This document shows, piece after piece, positions 1 to 11,357 of a stretch of DNA of 64,000 nucleotides. The DNA comes from Collybiopsis luxurians FD-317 M1 (taxonomy: Eukaryota; Basidiomycota; Agaricomycetes; Agaricales; Omphalotaceae). Location: the NCBI GenBank assembly GCA_000827265.1, contig KN834814.1, forward strand, positions 1-64,000, in the 5' to 3' direction. Position numbers and translations under genes: made by a program. The first letter of the stretch is position 1, and each line of letters opens with the position of its first letter. Below the pieces are notes generated by a model. The model was not told the DNA's origin and ran no database searches. It worked only from the letters and a program-made list of their open reading frames with translations.

Positions 1-32
1 ATCAACAAACACTGCGCAATTTTTAAAGGCCG

Positions 33-44
33 GGGCCCATAACC
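33..44 (-). other. Primer-binding site of Copia E1 (half tRNA-iMet type)
   Basis: On the minus strand the LTR is followed with no spacer by GGTTATGGGCCC. This is the complement of the anticodon stem-loop GGGCCCATAACC of eukaryotic initiator tRNA-Met. The Drosophila copia element is known to prime with a half-tRNA-iMet cut in the anticodon loop; the same mode is inferred here. The same 12 bases follow the LTRs at 42404 and 44675. Confidence 0.7.
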
Positions 45-395
45 TGTTAAAGATCAGGCAACTAAAGCAGCAATGATTGAGATCACAACAAGTTTTGGTT
101 TGGTAATAATAACTTGTATAATAGATTGTTTGTAACTCGTAGTGTCAACAGATTGAGTATTCTACTAGACTCTCTCTAGACATATAAGGATTAGGGGTCT
201 GTTTGGTCCTATTTGCATGCAAACGCATGAGGTGTGAAAACAGGTGTCCACATTTTTGCGCCCTGCCAAAATATTCCAATGACACAAACTTTTCCCCATC
301 TCCAAAGTCCAACTACTAAAACTATTCTACTTTTGTCTATACTACATATACACATTGTACATGTCCTTAGAAGTGTTTCAGCACTTCTTTCAACA
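45..395 (-). mobile_element. Copia family E1, LTR (5' LTR of an element leaving the window to the left)
   Basis: A 351-bp LTR on the minus strand with TG...CA ends (TGTTGAAAG at 395, TTTAACA at 45). It is almost identical to the LTRs at 799 and 2982. On its 3' side, reading leftwards, comes directly the primer-binding site, so this is the 5' LTR of a minus-strand element whose body lies outside the window. No 5-bp target duplication is seen at position 396, where it abuts an older E1 copy. Confidence 0.85.
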
Positions 396-396
396 G

Positions 397-690
397 GAAA
401 TGATCCATATTCACTATGTCCCTTTCAGGGTGGCATGGTAAACATTCACCATGTCTTTCAAAGGGATATGGTCCATATTTACTGGGTGGTATGGTTAACA
501 TTCACCATGTCCCTCACAGGAAGATGGTCCATATTTACTGGGAGGCATGATTTAACATTCACCATGTCTCTCAGAAGGAAATGATCCATATCCACTATGT
601 CCCTTTGAGAGGTGGCATGGTAAACATTCATCATGCCTCTCACAGGGATGTGGTCCATATTTACTGGGTGGCATGTTAAATATCACCAGC
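397..690 (+). repeat. Tandem repeat of 55-69 bp units in the old Copia copy
   Basis: Five imperfect units, each starting near a TCCATATT word at about 403, 472, 527, 584 and 653, spaced 69, 55, 57 and 69 bp. Units alternate between a long form (CACTATGTCCCTTT) and a short form (TTTACTGGGTGGCATG). They precede the polyprotein segment at 691 and may be a repeated part of the Copia linker between integrase and reverse transcriptase; that role is a guess. Confidence 0.7.
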
Positions 691-2817
691 TGTTTCAGAG
701 AAAGGTCCAGCAGATGAATGTCCTATTGCTCTGAGAAAACCAGTTAAAGCTTGTAAGCCACTTGGTAAGTATTGAAAGGTACAGCCTGCACCTGAACCTG
801 TCGAAAGAAGCGCTGAAACACTTCTAAGGACATGTACAATGTGTATATATAATATAGACAAAAGTAGAATAGTTTTAGTAGTTGGACTCTGGAGATGGGA
901 AAAAGTTGTGTCATTGGAATATTTTGGCAGGGTGCAAAAATGTGGACACCTGCTTTCATGTCTCATGTATTTGCATGCAAATAGGACCAAACAGACCCCT
1001 AATCCTTATATATCTAGAAAGAGTCTAGTTGGAATATTCAATCTGTTGACACTATGAGTTACAAACAGTCAATTATACAAGTTATTATTACCAAACCAAA
1101 ACTTGTTGTAATCTCAATCATTGCTGCTTTAGTTGCCTGAACTTTAACAGAACCTGCACCTGCTCCAGCTTTTAAACCAGCTGTTCCTCCTGCTAATCCT
1201 AATCCTAACCCTAATCCTGAGCAACCAGATTCAGATTCATCAAGTGATGATACTGAGAGCAATGGTGGTGAATATGAACATGTTGCTAATTCAGAAGCAG
1301 ATCAATGGGAACAAGCAATGACTGAGGAAATCACTGCATATCTTACTAATGGCACTTGAGAGATTATGGATTTACCTCCAGGACAAGTGGCAATTGGATC
1401 AAAGTGGATATACAAACTCAAACATAAAGTTGATGGAACTGTTGAACACTTCAAGGCTTGACTTATTGCTCAAAGGTTTAGTCAATAACCTGGATTTGAT
1501 TTTCTGGAAACCTTTGCCTCTACTATGTGGTGGTCAACTTTATGAGTTATTTTATCTTTGGCAGCTATTGATAATTTAGAGTTGTGTTCAGTAGATATTT
1601 CATATGCATTTATAAATAGTAATATTGATACAAAAAATTATATGAAGCAACTGGAGAGATTCAGGCAAAGGGGACTAGAAAAAGTATGCAGGTTGAACAA
1701 GTCCCTTTATGAGTTAAAGCAGTTGCCCCATTTTTGGAGTGAGAAATTAGCAAGTGTCTTTGTTGAAATAGGTTTTAAACAACTTGCTTCTGATCTATGT
1801 GTTTATCTATGTAAATGTGATGGCCTTAAAGTGATTGTTCCAGTGTGAGTTGATGATATCACTCTTGCCTCAAAAGATGCTAGTGCAATAGACCATTTTA
1901 TAGACCAATTGAAGAAGCATCTAAAGCTGTAGGACTTCAGCAACACTGAATTCTTATTAAGTATTGGAATCACCAGAGACAGGAGTACACAAAAGTTATA
2001 ACTTAATTCCAAGCAGTATATACTTTGAAAATTTGAAGAATTTAATATGACTGATTGCAAATCAGTTGGAACATCAATGACTCCTGGGCACATCCTATCC
2101 AAAACTGACAGTCCTAAAACACCAGCAGAAAAGGAAGAGATGATGGATATCCTCTATATGAATGCTGTTGGATCCTTGTTATTTCTGGCTCTGTTAACAC
2201 ATTCTGATATTGCTTATGCCACTAGTGTATTGACACAGTTCAGCTCTAATTCTGGAATGCATCATTGAATAGCTGTAAAGCATGTGTTTCAGTATTTAAA
2301 AGGGACTATTGATTTGCAGTTAGAATATGGGTCAGATCCTGATAACAATGACTTAATTACTATTCTGTGTGATGCAAATCATGGTGGCAACAAGGACAAT
2401 GGTAGATCCACTACTGGGTACATAATTAAAGTGTGAATTAGGAATTGTCAGCTGGTGCAGTAAACTACAGCCCATAGTGACATTGTCTACTACAGAAGCA
2501 GAATTTGTTGCTGCTAATGTGACTGGCAAAGAAATCTGTGCTATACAGACTTTATTAATGAAATTAAGTTATTTGGTGAACTCTCTTTCAAATATGTGGG
2601 TTGATAATCAGTCTACTATTCAAGTTGCAAAGAATCCTGAACACTATGGTAAAATGAAGCATCTTGGTCTAGACCACTATTGGCTTTGAGATCAAGTAAC
2701 ACACCAAGTATTGATGCTTAAATATCTGCCAACAGAAGATAATGCAGCTGACATGTTCACTAAGGCCCTTGTAAAGCCAAAGATGGAAAAGTTTCAATAG
2801 ATGATGGGATTGGTGAA
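691..2817 (+). pseudogene. Copia polyprotein relic: linker, reverse transcriptase, RNase H
   Basis: Decayed pol of the Ty1/copia type. Visible blocks in order: a proline/asparagine-rich linker after 1155, RT start (KWIYKLKH near 1400), the VDIS block near 1590, VDD of the YVDD catalytic motif near 1850, then RNase H with LSTTEAEFVAA near 2485, the MWVDNQS block near 2600 and NAADMFTKAL near 2740. At least ten in-frame stops and one frameshift near 2436 break it. Most stops are TGA where a sister copy at 15.1-15.7 kb has TGG or where CGA is expected, which fits C-to-T (or G-to-A) change. The reading frame is also split by the solo LTR at 799-1149. It cannot make an active enzyme. Confidence 0.9.
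799..1149 (+). mobile_element. Solo LTR of Copia E1 inserted in an older E1 pol
   Basis: 351 bp, ends TGTCGAAAG and TTTAACA, flanked on both sides by the 5-bp target duplication GAACC (794-798 and 1150-1154). Removing it rejoins the proline-rich linker of the surrounding pol. No internal sequence remains, so it arose by LTR-LTR recombination. Confidence 0.9.
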
Positions 2818-3324
2818 GAAGTAATGACCTCTCATGATATTGAGAAATTGAAAGAAGAGTGTCACCAGGGGGCTGTATTAGTTATAGTGACTACACTTCC
2901 TTCTGTGGAAATTTGATAAATAGAAGAAAGATTGAATGGGAAGGATGTGTGGGATTGAAGAAGTGTTTCATCAGGGGGCTGTGTTGAAAAAAGTTGAAAC
3001 ACTTCTAAAAACATGTACAATGTGTATATGTAGTATAGGCAAAAGTAGAATAGTTTTAGTAGTTGGACTCTGGAGATGGGAAAAAGTTTATGTCATTGGA
3101 ATATTTTGGCAGGGCACAAAAATGTGGACACCTGTTTTCATGCTTCATGCATTTGCATGCAAATAGAACCAAATGAACCTTTAATCCTTATATGTCTAGA
3201 AAAAGTCTAGTTGAAATACTCAATCTGTTGACACTACAAGTTACAAACAATCTATTATACAAGTTATTATTACCAAATCAAAACTTATTGTGATCATTGC
3301 TGCTGTAGTTGCCTGAACTTTGAC

Positions 3325-3360
3325 ATGTACATGTCCTTAGAAGTGTTTTGACACTTTCAA
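3325..3360 (-). mobile_element. Inverted 36-bp fragment of the E1 LTR
   Basis: The complement of this stretch is the first 36 bp of the E1 LTR without its TG. It meets the 3' LTR of the plus-strand copy at a GACATGTAC/ATGTCC palindrome. It is a broken LTR end and has no function of its own. Confidence 0.7.
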
Positions 3361-4940
3361 TATTACTTTGAATATTCAAAGACTTTCACTTAATATTAAC
3401 TCAGGTGATGCAATACACATTCTTCCCTCTTTATCTTTTATTAATGTTCACATCTTTATCAATGGTTCTTTTTTTACAGCTTATAGCATTGAGAAAAATA
3501 AGAGCTCTAATATTTAGATCAGTGTTAAAGATTATAAAAAAAAACATATCATAAATTATATTCAGAATGCAGATAAAAAATCAGTAACTACAAAACAAAT
3601 GTAAAGCCAAAAAAAGAGTGAAGGTAGTAGCAGAAATTAATCATTTGATTTAAAGCTTAAAAAAGAAAAACATTGCTTCACAATTGTCTTCTCTTTTATC
3701 TTCTTTATTTTACTCTTGTCACTTATGTCTTCTGCTAAAAAACTTCAAGTGTTCTTTAATTTTTATACAACAGACTCCTCTCAGATAGCACTGACTAGAA
3801 GTACTATCTGTTTAAAAGGCCTAACTTAAGTTATTACTAAATTTGAGATTGAAGTACTAAAAATGAATGCATATGGTAACAGTGAATTGTACATGTTGCA
3901 TAAATATAGGGAATTGCTACAACAGAGTAACTCATTTGTTCATAAATTGAAAAGTAGGAAGTTTTCCTAGCTGTTTTTTGCTTTTTTTAAAAAATTTATT
4001 TTGCCGATATACTATTTTTTTTAATATATAACATTTATATATAAACTGTATTTTAAAAATGTATTTTTGTATATTTTTATATTTTATATTTAATTGAATG
4101 AATTTGTAGTACTATTTGAATGTTGTCCTAATATAAATTTTAATAATTATAAATTTTTTTTATATTTATTTTTATATTGACATTTATACTACCATGTAAT
4201 TGTCTGCAATGTGTACAGCAATTTGAATACATATTAAGCAATGTTTATATTATCATGTGATCTTTTGCAATATATCTTTTTTATTTGAACAAATTAATAT
4301 TTACAAATTCTTTTTCAATTTAAATCATATATAATTAATAAAATATTCTGAATGCAGAATACTTTTGTATTCAAGTAACACTAAAAATGTCTTTAGTAGG
4401 CTACTGCAGCAAAGAGTGAAAAAACTCTATTTCCAGTTTTTTAAATTTTATTTTAGTTGAGAATTGTTTTTTATATGATTTTTTATATTTTGAGATATTT
4501 TTTTATCAAATTAAAAAGAATTGCATCTGTTTCAGCTATAAATATCTTTAAGCATTGAAAGTTTACATATAAATAAAAACTAAAAAAACCTTACATATAA
4601 AAAAAGTCTAAAATATAAACAAAGCATTTAAGTCACTCATTAAAGTCAAATAATATATTAATGCCAGTTAATTCAAAAGAAAATATATAAATACATAGCT
4701 ATATTATCATACAATATCAAATAAAAAGTTTGAATACTTAAAGCTGAAGTAAATAGAAAAGGTTAATTATTAGTAGTGGCAATAAAAACAGTATTGATAT
4801 TTTTAGCCAATGTACTTTTATAGTAAAAATTTTAAAAGCTTGACAATAATTGTTAAAAATAAAAAGGAAAATTTTTAAATATATTTTTAAATTATTATAA
4901 TAATAGATAAATTCATAAATGATAAACCCTAAGTGAAAAA
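3361..4940. other. AT-rich stretch without a gene
   Basis: Very AT-rich with almost no CG dinucleotides and stops in all frames. The only ORF is a 69-codon minus-strand reading at 4738-4947 made of F, I, L, Y and N, which is what random AT-rich DNA gives. Nothing else is supported. Confidence 0.7.
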
Positions 4941-5535
4941 CAATCATCTATGGGCATGGGCAGTATCTCACAGACTAGATGTGACATAATGGGTAGAATT
5001 ACAGGTGTATACCTGTACTCTGCAATGTATGGGATTGTTAAAGTAACAATTTCACAGTTACAAACATTTAAATGTGCAAGTTGATTGGGCACTTAGGCAT
5101 TTAGCAATTGTCTATGGACATGGGCAGTGTCTCACAAGCTGAATGGTACATAATGGTATGCTTGCATTCTGTGGGCTACATGTAGAATTGTAGTCTTAAC
5201 AATCTCACAGCTATAAATGCCTAAGCATTTAGTGTTGAAAAACAACTACCTGTGGGCACAGCCAGTGTCCCACAGGCTTAGTGTGACATCACAGATGGGA
5301 TTATAAGTGTATACCTGTACTTTTAAATGTGTGAGATTGTTATTTTGACAATTTCACAGTTATAAATGCTTAAATGCTTATATCAATTGAGCACTTAGAC
5401 ATTTGATGTTAAAAAACAACTGCCTGTGAGCACAGACAGTATCTCACAAGCTTAATGTGACATTACAAATGGGATTATAGGTGTATACTTGTACCCTGGA
5501 ATGTGTGGAATTGTTATTTTGACAATCTGCTAGTT
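4941..5535 (+). repeat. Four-copy tandem repeat, unit about 140-170 bp
   Basis: Units begin at about 4941, 5105, 5243 and 5417. Each contains a GGGCACAG-CAGTGTCTCACA-like word, then GTGACAT, GGTGTATACCTGTAC, GGGATTGTTA and a CACAGTTATAAATG block. Copies differ at many places, often by transitions. It looks like a small decayed satellite; no coding content is seen. Confidence 0.75.
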
Positions 5536-6414
5536 ATATTGAAAAACCTTTTTACAATTTTCAAATTATTAATAAATAAATAAAGTATTTAATGCATTTT
5601 GATATATTAAAGTAAGTTCTTCTAAGCTAAATTATTTTTTAAAAATAAAAAATAAAATGAAAAAATATATTTCAAAAAAGATAAATAAAAATGTATTCAT
5701 CTTAGCCTTGAGATATTTTTAAAAAAATATGAATAAAAAATACAAATTGTTATATAAAACTTTAAATTGATTGAAAAGTATATTAAATTTTTTAACAAAT
5801 TCATTGATATACACAATTAAAGCAGCCTTTTTATATTAAATATAATATAAAAAAGTTTAAACATTATTTATTAGTTTTTAACTCAATGAAATATTTATTT
5901 AAATATTTAAATAAATTACATATAAAATATGAGATATAAATTAACATTCAAACCTGGAATATTAAGTTAAATAAATTAAAATAATTATTTATAAATAAGC
6001 AAAATGTAATTTTTTATTAAAGAACAAAAACTTATGTACATGTAAATAAATTTAAAAATTCATTGTTTTTTAAATCTGCAAGCAGATTATACTTTGCTAT
6101 AGGTTCTGACATTTAGATTTAAACTATTAAGTGAAATATAAAACAATTATTTAAAAGTAAGCAATTTATAATTTTTTTTAAAAAAAAAAATATAAATTTA
6201 TCTTATAGTAATGCTTAAACAAGCCCCAGCCTATTAAAATCAAATTAATAAATTATTTTGATTTTATTTGTATAAAAAATATTATAAATTAAAAGACTAC
6301 ATGTGAAAGATGGACATATAAGTTTAATATGCAGAGTGACTTGAATTTCAAATCATTACTACTTCATGCTTTTTTTTTATACTACTACTTCATTTTACAG
6401 TTCATCATTTTTAT
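5536..6414. other. AT-rich stretch without a gene
   Basis: Long A/T runs, no ORF worth keeping, almost no CG. No repeat family was recognised. Confidence 0.65.
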
Positions 6415-6745
6415 TGTTGAAAGAAGTGCTGATACACTTTTGAGAACATATACAATATATATATAGTGTAGAATAACTTTATTAATTTAACTCTAAAAGT
6501 TTAAGTCATTTGCAATTTTTTAATAAAATGTAAAAATGCAAATACCTGTTTTTATGTTTCATGTGTTTTTGTGTAAATAAAACCAGACAGATTTTTTTTG
6601 TTTTTATATTTGAAAAGAGTCTAATTAAATATTTAATCTGTTAATATTACAAGTTACAAACAATTTATTATATAAGTTATTATTACTAAACCAAAACTTG
6701 CTGTAATTTTAATTATTACTACTTTTTTTTACCTGAATCTTAACA
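6415..6745 (+). mobile_element. Decayed solo LTR of Copia E1
   Basis: 331 bp that align along the whole E1 LTR, from TGTTGAAAGAAG to ATCTTAACA, but with many C-to-T and G-to-A changes and small deletions. Flanks are TTTAT (6410-6414) and TTCAT (6746-6750), a 5-bp target duplication with one C/T difference. This is the most decayed of the full-length copies. Confidence 0.8.
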
Positions 6746-7973
6746 TTCATACTGTTTTTTGCTAGCATATCAATTTTAAGCTCAGTAGCTGCAATATTGG
6801 CTGAGAAAATTTAAGTAAGTTAAATTAATTCAATTTAATTTAATTAAACATTGTTTTAAGTATCCATAGATGTCTATAAATTCCTCCACAAATCAACAAT
6901 TTATTAAAAAAATGATATACTCATGGAAAAAAGTGATAATGAGAAGAATAAAGACAGTAAAAGTGTGAAATCTTTTGCTATATTTAATAATGCTGCAAGA
7001 ATTTTTAATTATATTTTTAAATATAAGTAGTTGATTATATTAAAGTGTTATTTTTTTTTTTAATAAACTATTTATCATTTTTTAACATTGTTTGGCTGCT
7101 TAAGATTGAACTATAAATGAAAAGATAATTGATAAAATTTATATTCTTGTTCATAACTTGAGAGGGCCAGTGATATACATATTTTTTACATAAGTTTCTA
7201 ATGACTTTAAATTGACAATCCAAGCTTTAGAATATATTCAAGGACAGTAGCCTGCTCAAGTCAGCTAGTCAAAGACTCACTACAAAAGTCTATATATAAA
7301 TAAGATGAAGTTAGCTGTGATATTTATATATATTAGCCCACTATGATTTTTGAAAGTAGCTAATCTAAATAATGACTGTCCAGCATGTTAAAGCTGTAGT
7401 ATTTAGAGCTTGTCTCTCTATATATGCAGCTGAGATTTCATACTAAAAGACACAAAGTACAAAAGAAACAAGTGTACACTTTGCCAAAAGAATTTCATAA
7501 AGCAAATAGATAATTTTAATTCCATATGATCTAAAGCTGATCAAAGTCAGAACTTTGCAATGAATAGTATTGCAGGGAATTGGATGGACCTAAGTTTAAG
7601 TTTACCTTTGAGTGAAATCAGTTAAGTCAAAAAAAGAATTTAGATTTAGAAGTGATGATTATTCAATAATAAGATCATGTAAAAAACTATCCAGAATTAT
7701 ATTATGAATTGAATATTATTGAAAAGCTATTCTACAACCAGTTTAAAATTTTTGAAAAAGATAAGCTCAATTTGATTATGCTGTCCAGAATGATCTTTGA
7801 AGTAATTAATTAGCTATAGCTAGTCAGTGCAAAATAGAATAAGCTGCAATGTGACACTTAAATGCATACAAAAGGAACATAAGAACATAGATTTAGCCAA
7901 TGTATTAAAGGTATGCAGATAGCGTTTGATGATTTAATCAATAATTTTTCTTCTTTACCAATAATGTATGGTA
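6746..7973. other. AT-rich stretch without a recognised feature
   Basis: AT-rich and CG-poor, with stops in all frames. Some parts (about 7200-7900) are less AT-rich and could be very old transposon sequence, but no protein motif could be read. Confidence 0.6.
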
Positions 7974-8316
7974 TGTTGAAAAAAGTGTTGAAACACTTCT
8001 AAAGACATGTACAATGTGTAATAGACAAAATTAGAATAGTTTTAATAATTGAACTCTGGAAATGGGAAAAAGTTTGTGTCATTGAAATATTTTAGCAGGA
8101 CGCAAAAATGTAGACACCTGTTTTTATACCTCATGTGTTTATATGCAAATAGAATCAAACAAACCTCTAATCCTTATATGTTTAGAAAGAGTCTAGTCAA
8201 ATATTCAATCTGTTGACACTACCAGTTGCAAATAATCTATTATACAAGTTATTATTATCAAATCAAAACTTATTGTGATCTTAATCATTGCTGCTTTAGT
8301 TGCTTGAATTTTAACA
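7974..8316 (+). mobile_element. Solo LTR of Copia E1
   Basis: 343 bp from TGTTGAAAAAAGTG to AATTTTAACA, matching the E1 LTR at 2982 throughout. Flanks TGGTA (7969-7973) and TGATA (8317-8321) are a 5-bp target duplication with one G/A difference. Confidence 0.85.
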
Positions 8317-8620
8317 TGATAGTTCTCTAATTTTAGCAGTCTGTCTAAGATTAGCTAAAAGTATTGACTATTTACAGCCAATGCAGGCTTTGAAAGACCT
8401 TTGAGCAGATTGGCTAAGGGTATAGACTATTCAGGGTAGCAAATGCCTTAAAGGCCTATTGTATACTTTATATCATTTGTAACTGGCCATTCTTGATATC
8501 TTTAATTTTACCTTTTTTTGGCTAGTCTGCAAAGACATAGTTGGGCAACATTTATCCCAGCCAGTTTAAGCTTACAAGTTAAACTAAGTTATAAAATTAT
8601 AAAAATTACAATAGAACATT

Positions 8621-8745
8621 GAATGGATTGAATCAGAAGCTTTGTACTGAATTGAAGAAGTGTTTCATTAGGGGGCATTTACAATGTATATATATAGCAT
8701 AGACAAAAGTAAAATAGTATTAGTTGAACTTTTGGATTGGAAAAT
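8621..8745 (+). mobile_element. Fragment of E1: 3' internal end with polypurine tract and partial LTR
   Basis: Matches the end of the E1 body at 2936-2980 (GAAGAAGTGTTTCAT then the tract AGGGGGC) and then jumps into the LTR about 40 bp from its start (ACAATGTATATATA). The LTR part stops near 8745. A deletion removed the LTR start. Confidence 0.65.
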
Positions 8746-9879
8746 GTTCCAAATACTCTTTTAAGCATGGTAAGTTTTTAATTTTATTATAGGGCATCCA
8801 GGTGATGTCTTTAGTACTCCATTGTGTTTTAAAAATTGCATTAACTTTTGCATCCAAATGAGACAATATTTTATTTATCTTTCATTGAGAATCTGCAGCA
8901 GAAATTTTTAATAGTTGGTTATTAAGTTTTTCAGGAAATTTGTGATTGCTATTAAAAATATATATTTTAAATAAAGATAAATGAAACACATAATGAACTT
9001 CACACTGGATAAAGTGCAATGGAAGTTCAGCTTTAAACAAATGATTGCTAAAATTTCTTAAAATGCAATAGAGTTTAATATATTTTAATATGTTCAGAGA
9101 GTGAAAACCTTTAGAAGGCTTTTTAATAAAATAAGATAGGAAAATTAAAGATTGTCCTTATTATTCATAGAGTTCAGGTTAGTACATGTAATAGAGCTTA
9201 AATCTACTCTTTGTACTGATTATTTTTTATAAAGTACAATGGTGTATCCATCTGAAATCTCAGAACTTACATTGCAATTGCAATATCATTTACTTCTTTG
9301 CCATCTGTTAATGATGAAGTTTTACCATTTTCACTTGAATATATTTTGCCAATGGTTTCAAGCACACTTTTTTGCTTGAATCTTTGACTGGTTCTGTTCA
9401 TGCATAAAATGACAATAAAAAAAATCATATATGAGAGCCCACTTTGCAATCTTCTCTATCTCATTGTCCTGCAGACTTTTAGAAAAATTAAGCTTTCTGC
9501 ACCTCATACTTCTGTTTATCAGGTTATTTTCATTAATGTTCAAAAGTCAAAAGTGCTGATTGAACACTGTGCCTGAATTGTTATTGCTTTCAAAGATGGA
9601 ACTATTGTTACCTTTCTTTTATCATGTAATGAAAAATTCAGAGCTAAATTTTTTATCAATTTGAATAGTTTCTTTATTCTGAAAACTGTTTGTTTTAATA
9701 TACAGGGGAACATTTGTGAGCAGTGATTTTTTTACAACTTTTTAATACTCAACTTGTATTTCAAATATTTCCTGAACTAATTAAGTAGAGAGATATTGAA
9801 ACAAAGGAGTAAAGGTCCTCTAGAGATGTAAGTGCCCTAGATGATATTCACTATGTTCATTCAGCCAATAATCTACATA
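8746..9879. other. AT-rich stretch without a recognised feature
   Basis: Two overlapping minus-strand ORFs of about 60 codons (9267-9543) show no family motif and sit in CG-poor DNA; they are not called as genes. Nothing else was seen. Confidence 0.55.
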
Positions 9880-10140
9880 AGACATCTGTTTCAGTTGACC
9901 TCACCCAAGACCAGTTTGTCACTGATACTGGCTCAGGATTCTAAATAATTTGACTCAGCACCTACACTTGTTTATACATTTTAGAAAGTGAGCCTCTAGT
10001 TGTATCATATCCCAAGCAGGTGTGCTTCACTGAATCTGGGAGCAGAGTAGTTGCAGGCTTTGGTTGAGGCAAAGCTGCTGTATATAATGCCCACTCTGAA
10101 AATCTTATTCAAAAGTTGAAATACCTGGTCAGAGGTACAA
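9880..10140 (+). pseudogene. Possible Copia aspartic protease relic
   Basis: A plus-strand reading with DTGSG near 9923, then PKQVCF and, about 20 residues on, VAGFG-GKAAVYN near 10055. The order of an active-site D(T/S)G, a short spacer and a V-x-G-x-G-K block is that of the retropepsin of Copia elements. Three or more stops interrupt it. The family is inferred from spacing only. Confidence 0.4.
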
Positions 10141-10359
10141 TCTGGGTTAAAATGTTAAACTAAATTTTATATTTAGTAAACAGTACTTACTATTGAATGC
10201 AGTTTAAAATCTTTCTCAGTACATTGCCAATGAAGATGAGAAATATGGAAGAAGATAGTCAATAAAAACAAGAGTCCATTTTGATCACACAAAGGCAGCA
10301 GTCAGAGTGATGAGTAGAGGAGCAGAGTGAGTTGGTTTACTAATAAGCTCTGGAGGAAC

Positions 10360-10427
10360 TGTTAAAGTTCAGACAACTAAAACAGCAATAATTGAGATCA
10401 CAACAAGTTTTGGTTTGATAATAACTT
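10360..10427 (-). mobile_element. 68-bp inverted fragment of the E1 LTR 3' end
   Basis: The complement matches the last 68 bp of the E1 LTR, ending in the TTTAACA terminus at 10360. The rest of the LTR is gone. Confidence 0.75.
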
Positions 10428-11357
10428 CTGACAATGTAAAACAAAAAGTTCTATTGTTCTCCAGATGCCAGTGCACTCCTTGTAAGTTACAAATTGACTT
10501 GTTTAAATGCATAAGAGACATGTCATGTTGCATCACCATTCAGAGAATGCATAGAAAACCTTGCATTATGCTCAGTTGAATTAGCTGCAAGCATGCCATT
10601 TTCTTTAGGTTCATTAACTTTGTAAATAATTTTTTGATAGAACATAGTGACAGTTCCAGTCTCTGGCATTTTAAGTTGATGCTTTGAGCAGATGACAGTT
10701 CAAGTTGCATAATAAAGCTGTTTTAGTACTCAATCAGTGTCAGTTGGAGCTAAGCACTTTACTTACCACTTATCATCACCTCAACTTATTCAGTTCCAAT
10801 CATGATCATGCCACTGCTACCACTAGTACAGATGAAATAAATCTCAGCCTTTTTTCCTGATCAGTGTAAAGATATAGTTCTACTTCCCTCAAATGTTGTC
10901 TCTCAAGCATCTCTGTTTTATCAGTCTATGTGCCACACATAGTGATAATCTGGAAGATGTCATGGCTGACTTTGACTTTACACTCAGCAATGAGCATTTA
11001 CTGGCTCCTGCATTCAGTCAAGAACAGCCAAAATTCCAAGTATATTATTGTTTCAAAATTCTATTACTAAACCTGTGAACAATTTTAGTCTTCTGAATTC
11101 ATTTGCAATATGTTTAATATGCTGATGAGCCCAGAACCAGCTACCATTTTAACAAATTCATCCATACTGTTTGCTTGTGATGGATATAGTCTCCATTCCT
11201 TTATTCAGTTGCACAACACCTGATCTGAAAACAATACAGTTAATTTCTTTTGATCACAAGAACATACATGATTCTTCTTTTATCTTCTTGATCCTTCTGT
11301 TATATTCAATTGTGATTTACTTTCATCTCTCTTTTACTTCTTTACTTTTTCAATTTT
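10428..11357. other. Stretch with no supported gene
   Basis: ORFs at 10893-11078 and 11171-11365 are short and carry no motif I recognise. They may be part of the same unknown relic that continues to the right. Confidence 0.5.

Larger units (their letters stand above)
396..3324 (+). mobile_element. Old 5'-truncated Copia E1 copy with its 3' LTR
   Basis: The plus-strand remains of an E1 element: tandem repeat region, linker, reverse transcriptase, RNase H, a polypurine tract (CAGGGGGCTG) and the 3' LTR at 2982-3324 (343 bp, ends TGTTGAAA and TTTGACA). The 5' LTR, gag, protease and integrase are missing, because the element is cut off at 396 by the minus-strand LTR. A younger solo LTR of the same family sits inside it at 799-1149. 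Confidence 0.85.

Noticed and set aside
3325..3360. A hairpin regulatory element at the 3' LTR end
   Set aside because: The sequence is simply the start of another E1 LTR in inverted position.
9267..9543. Two overlapping 60-codon ORFs on the minus strand
   Set aside because: Random-length ORFs in AT-rich DNA without motif or good start context.
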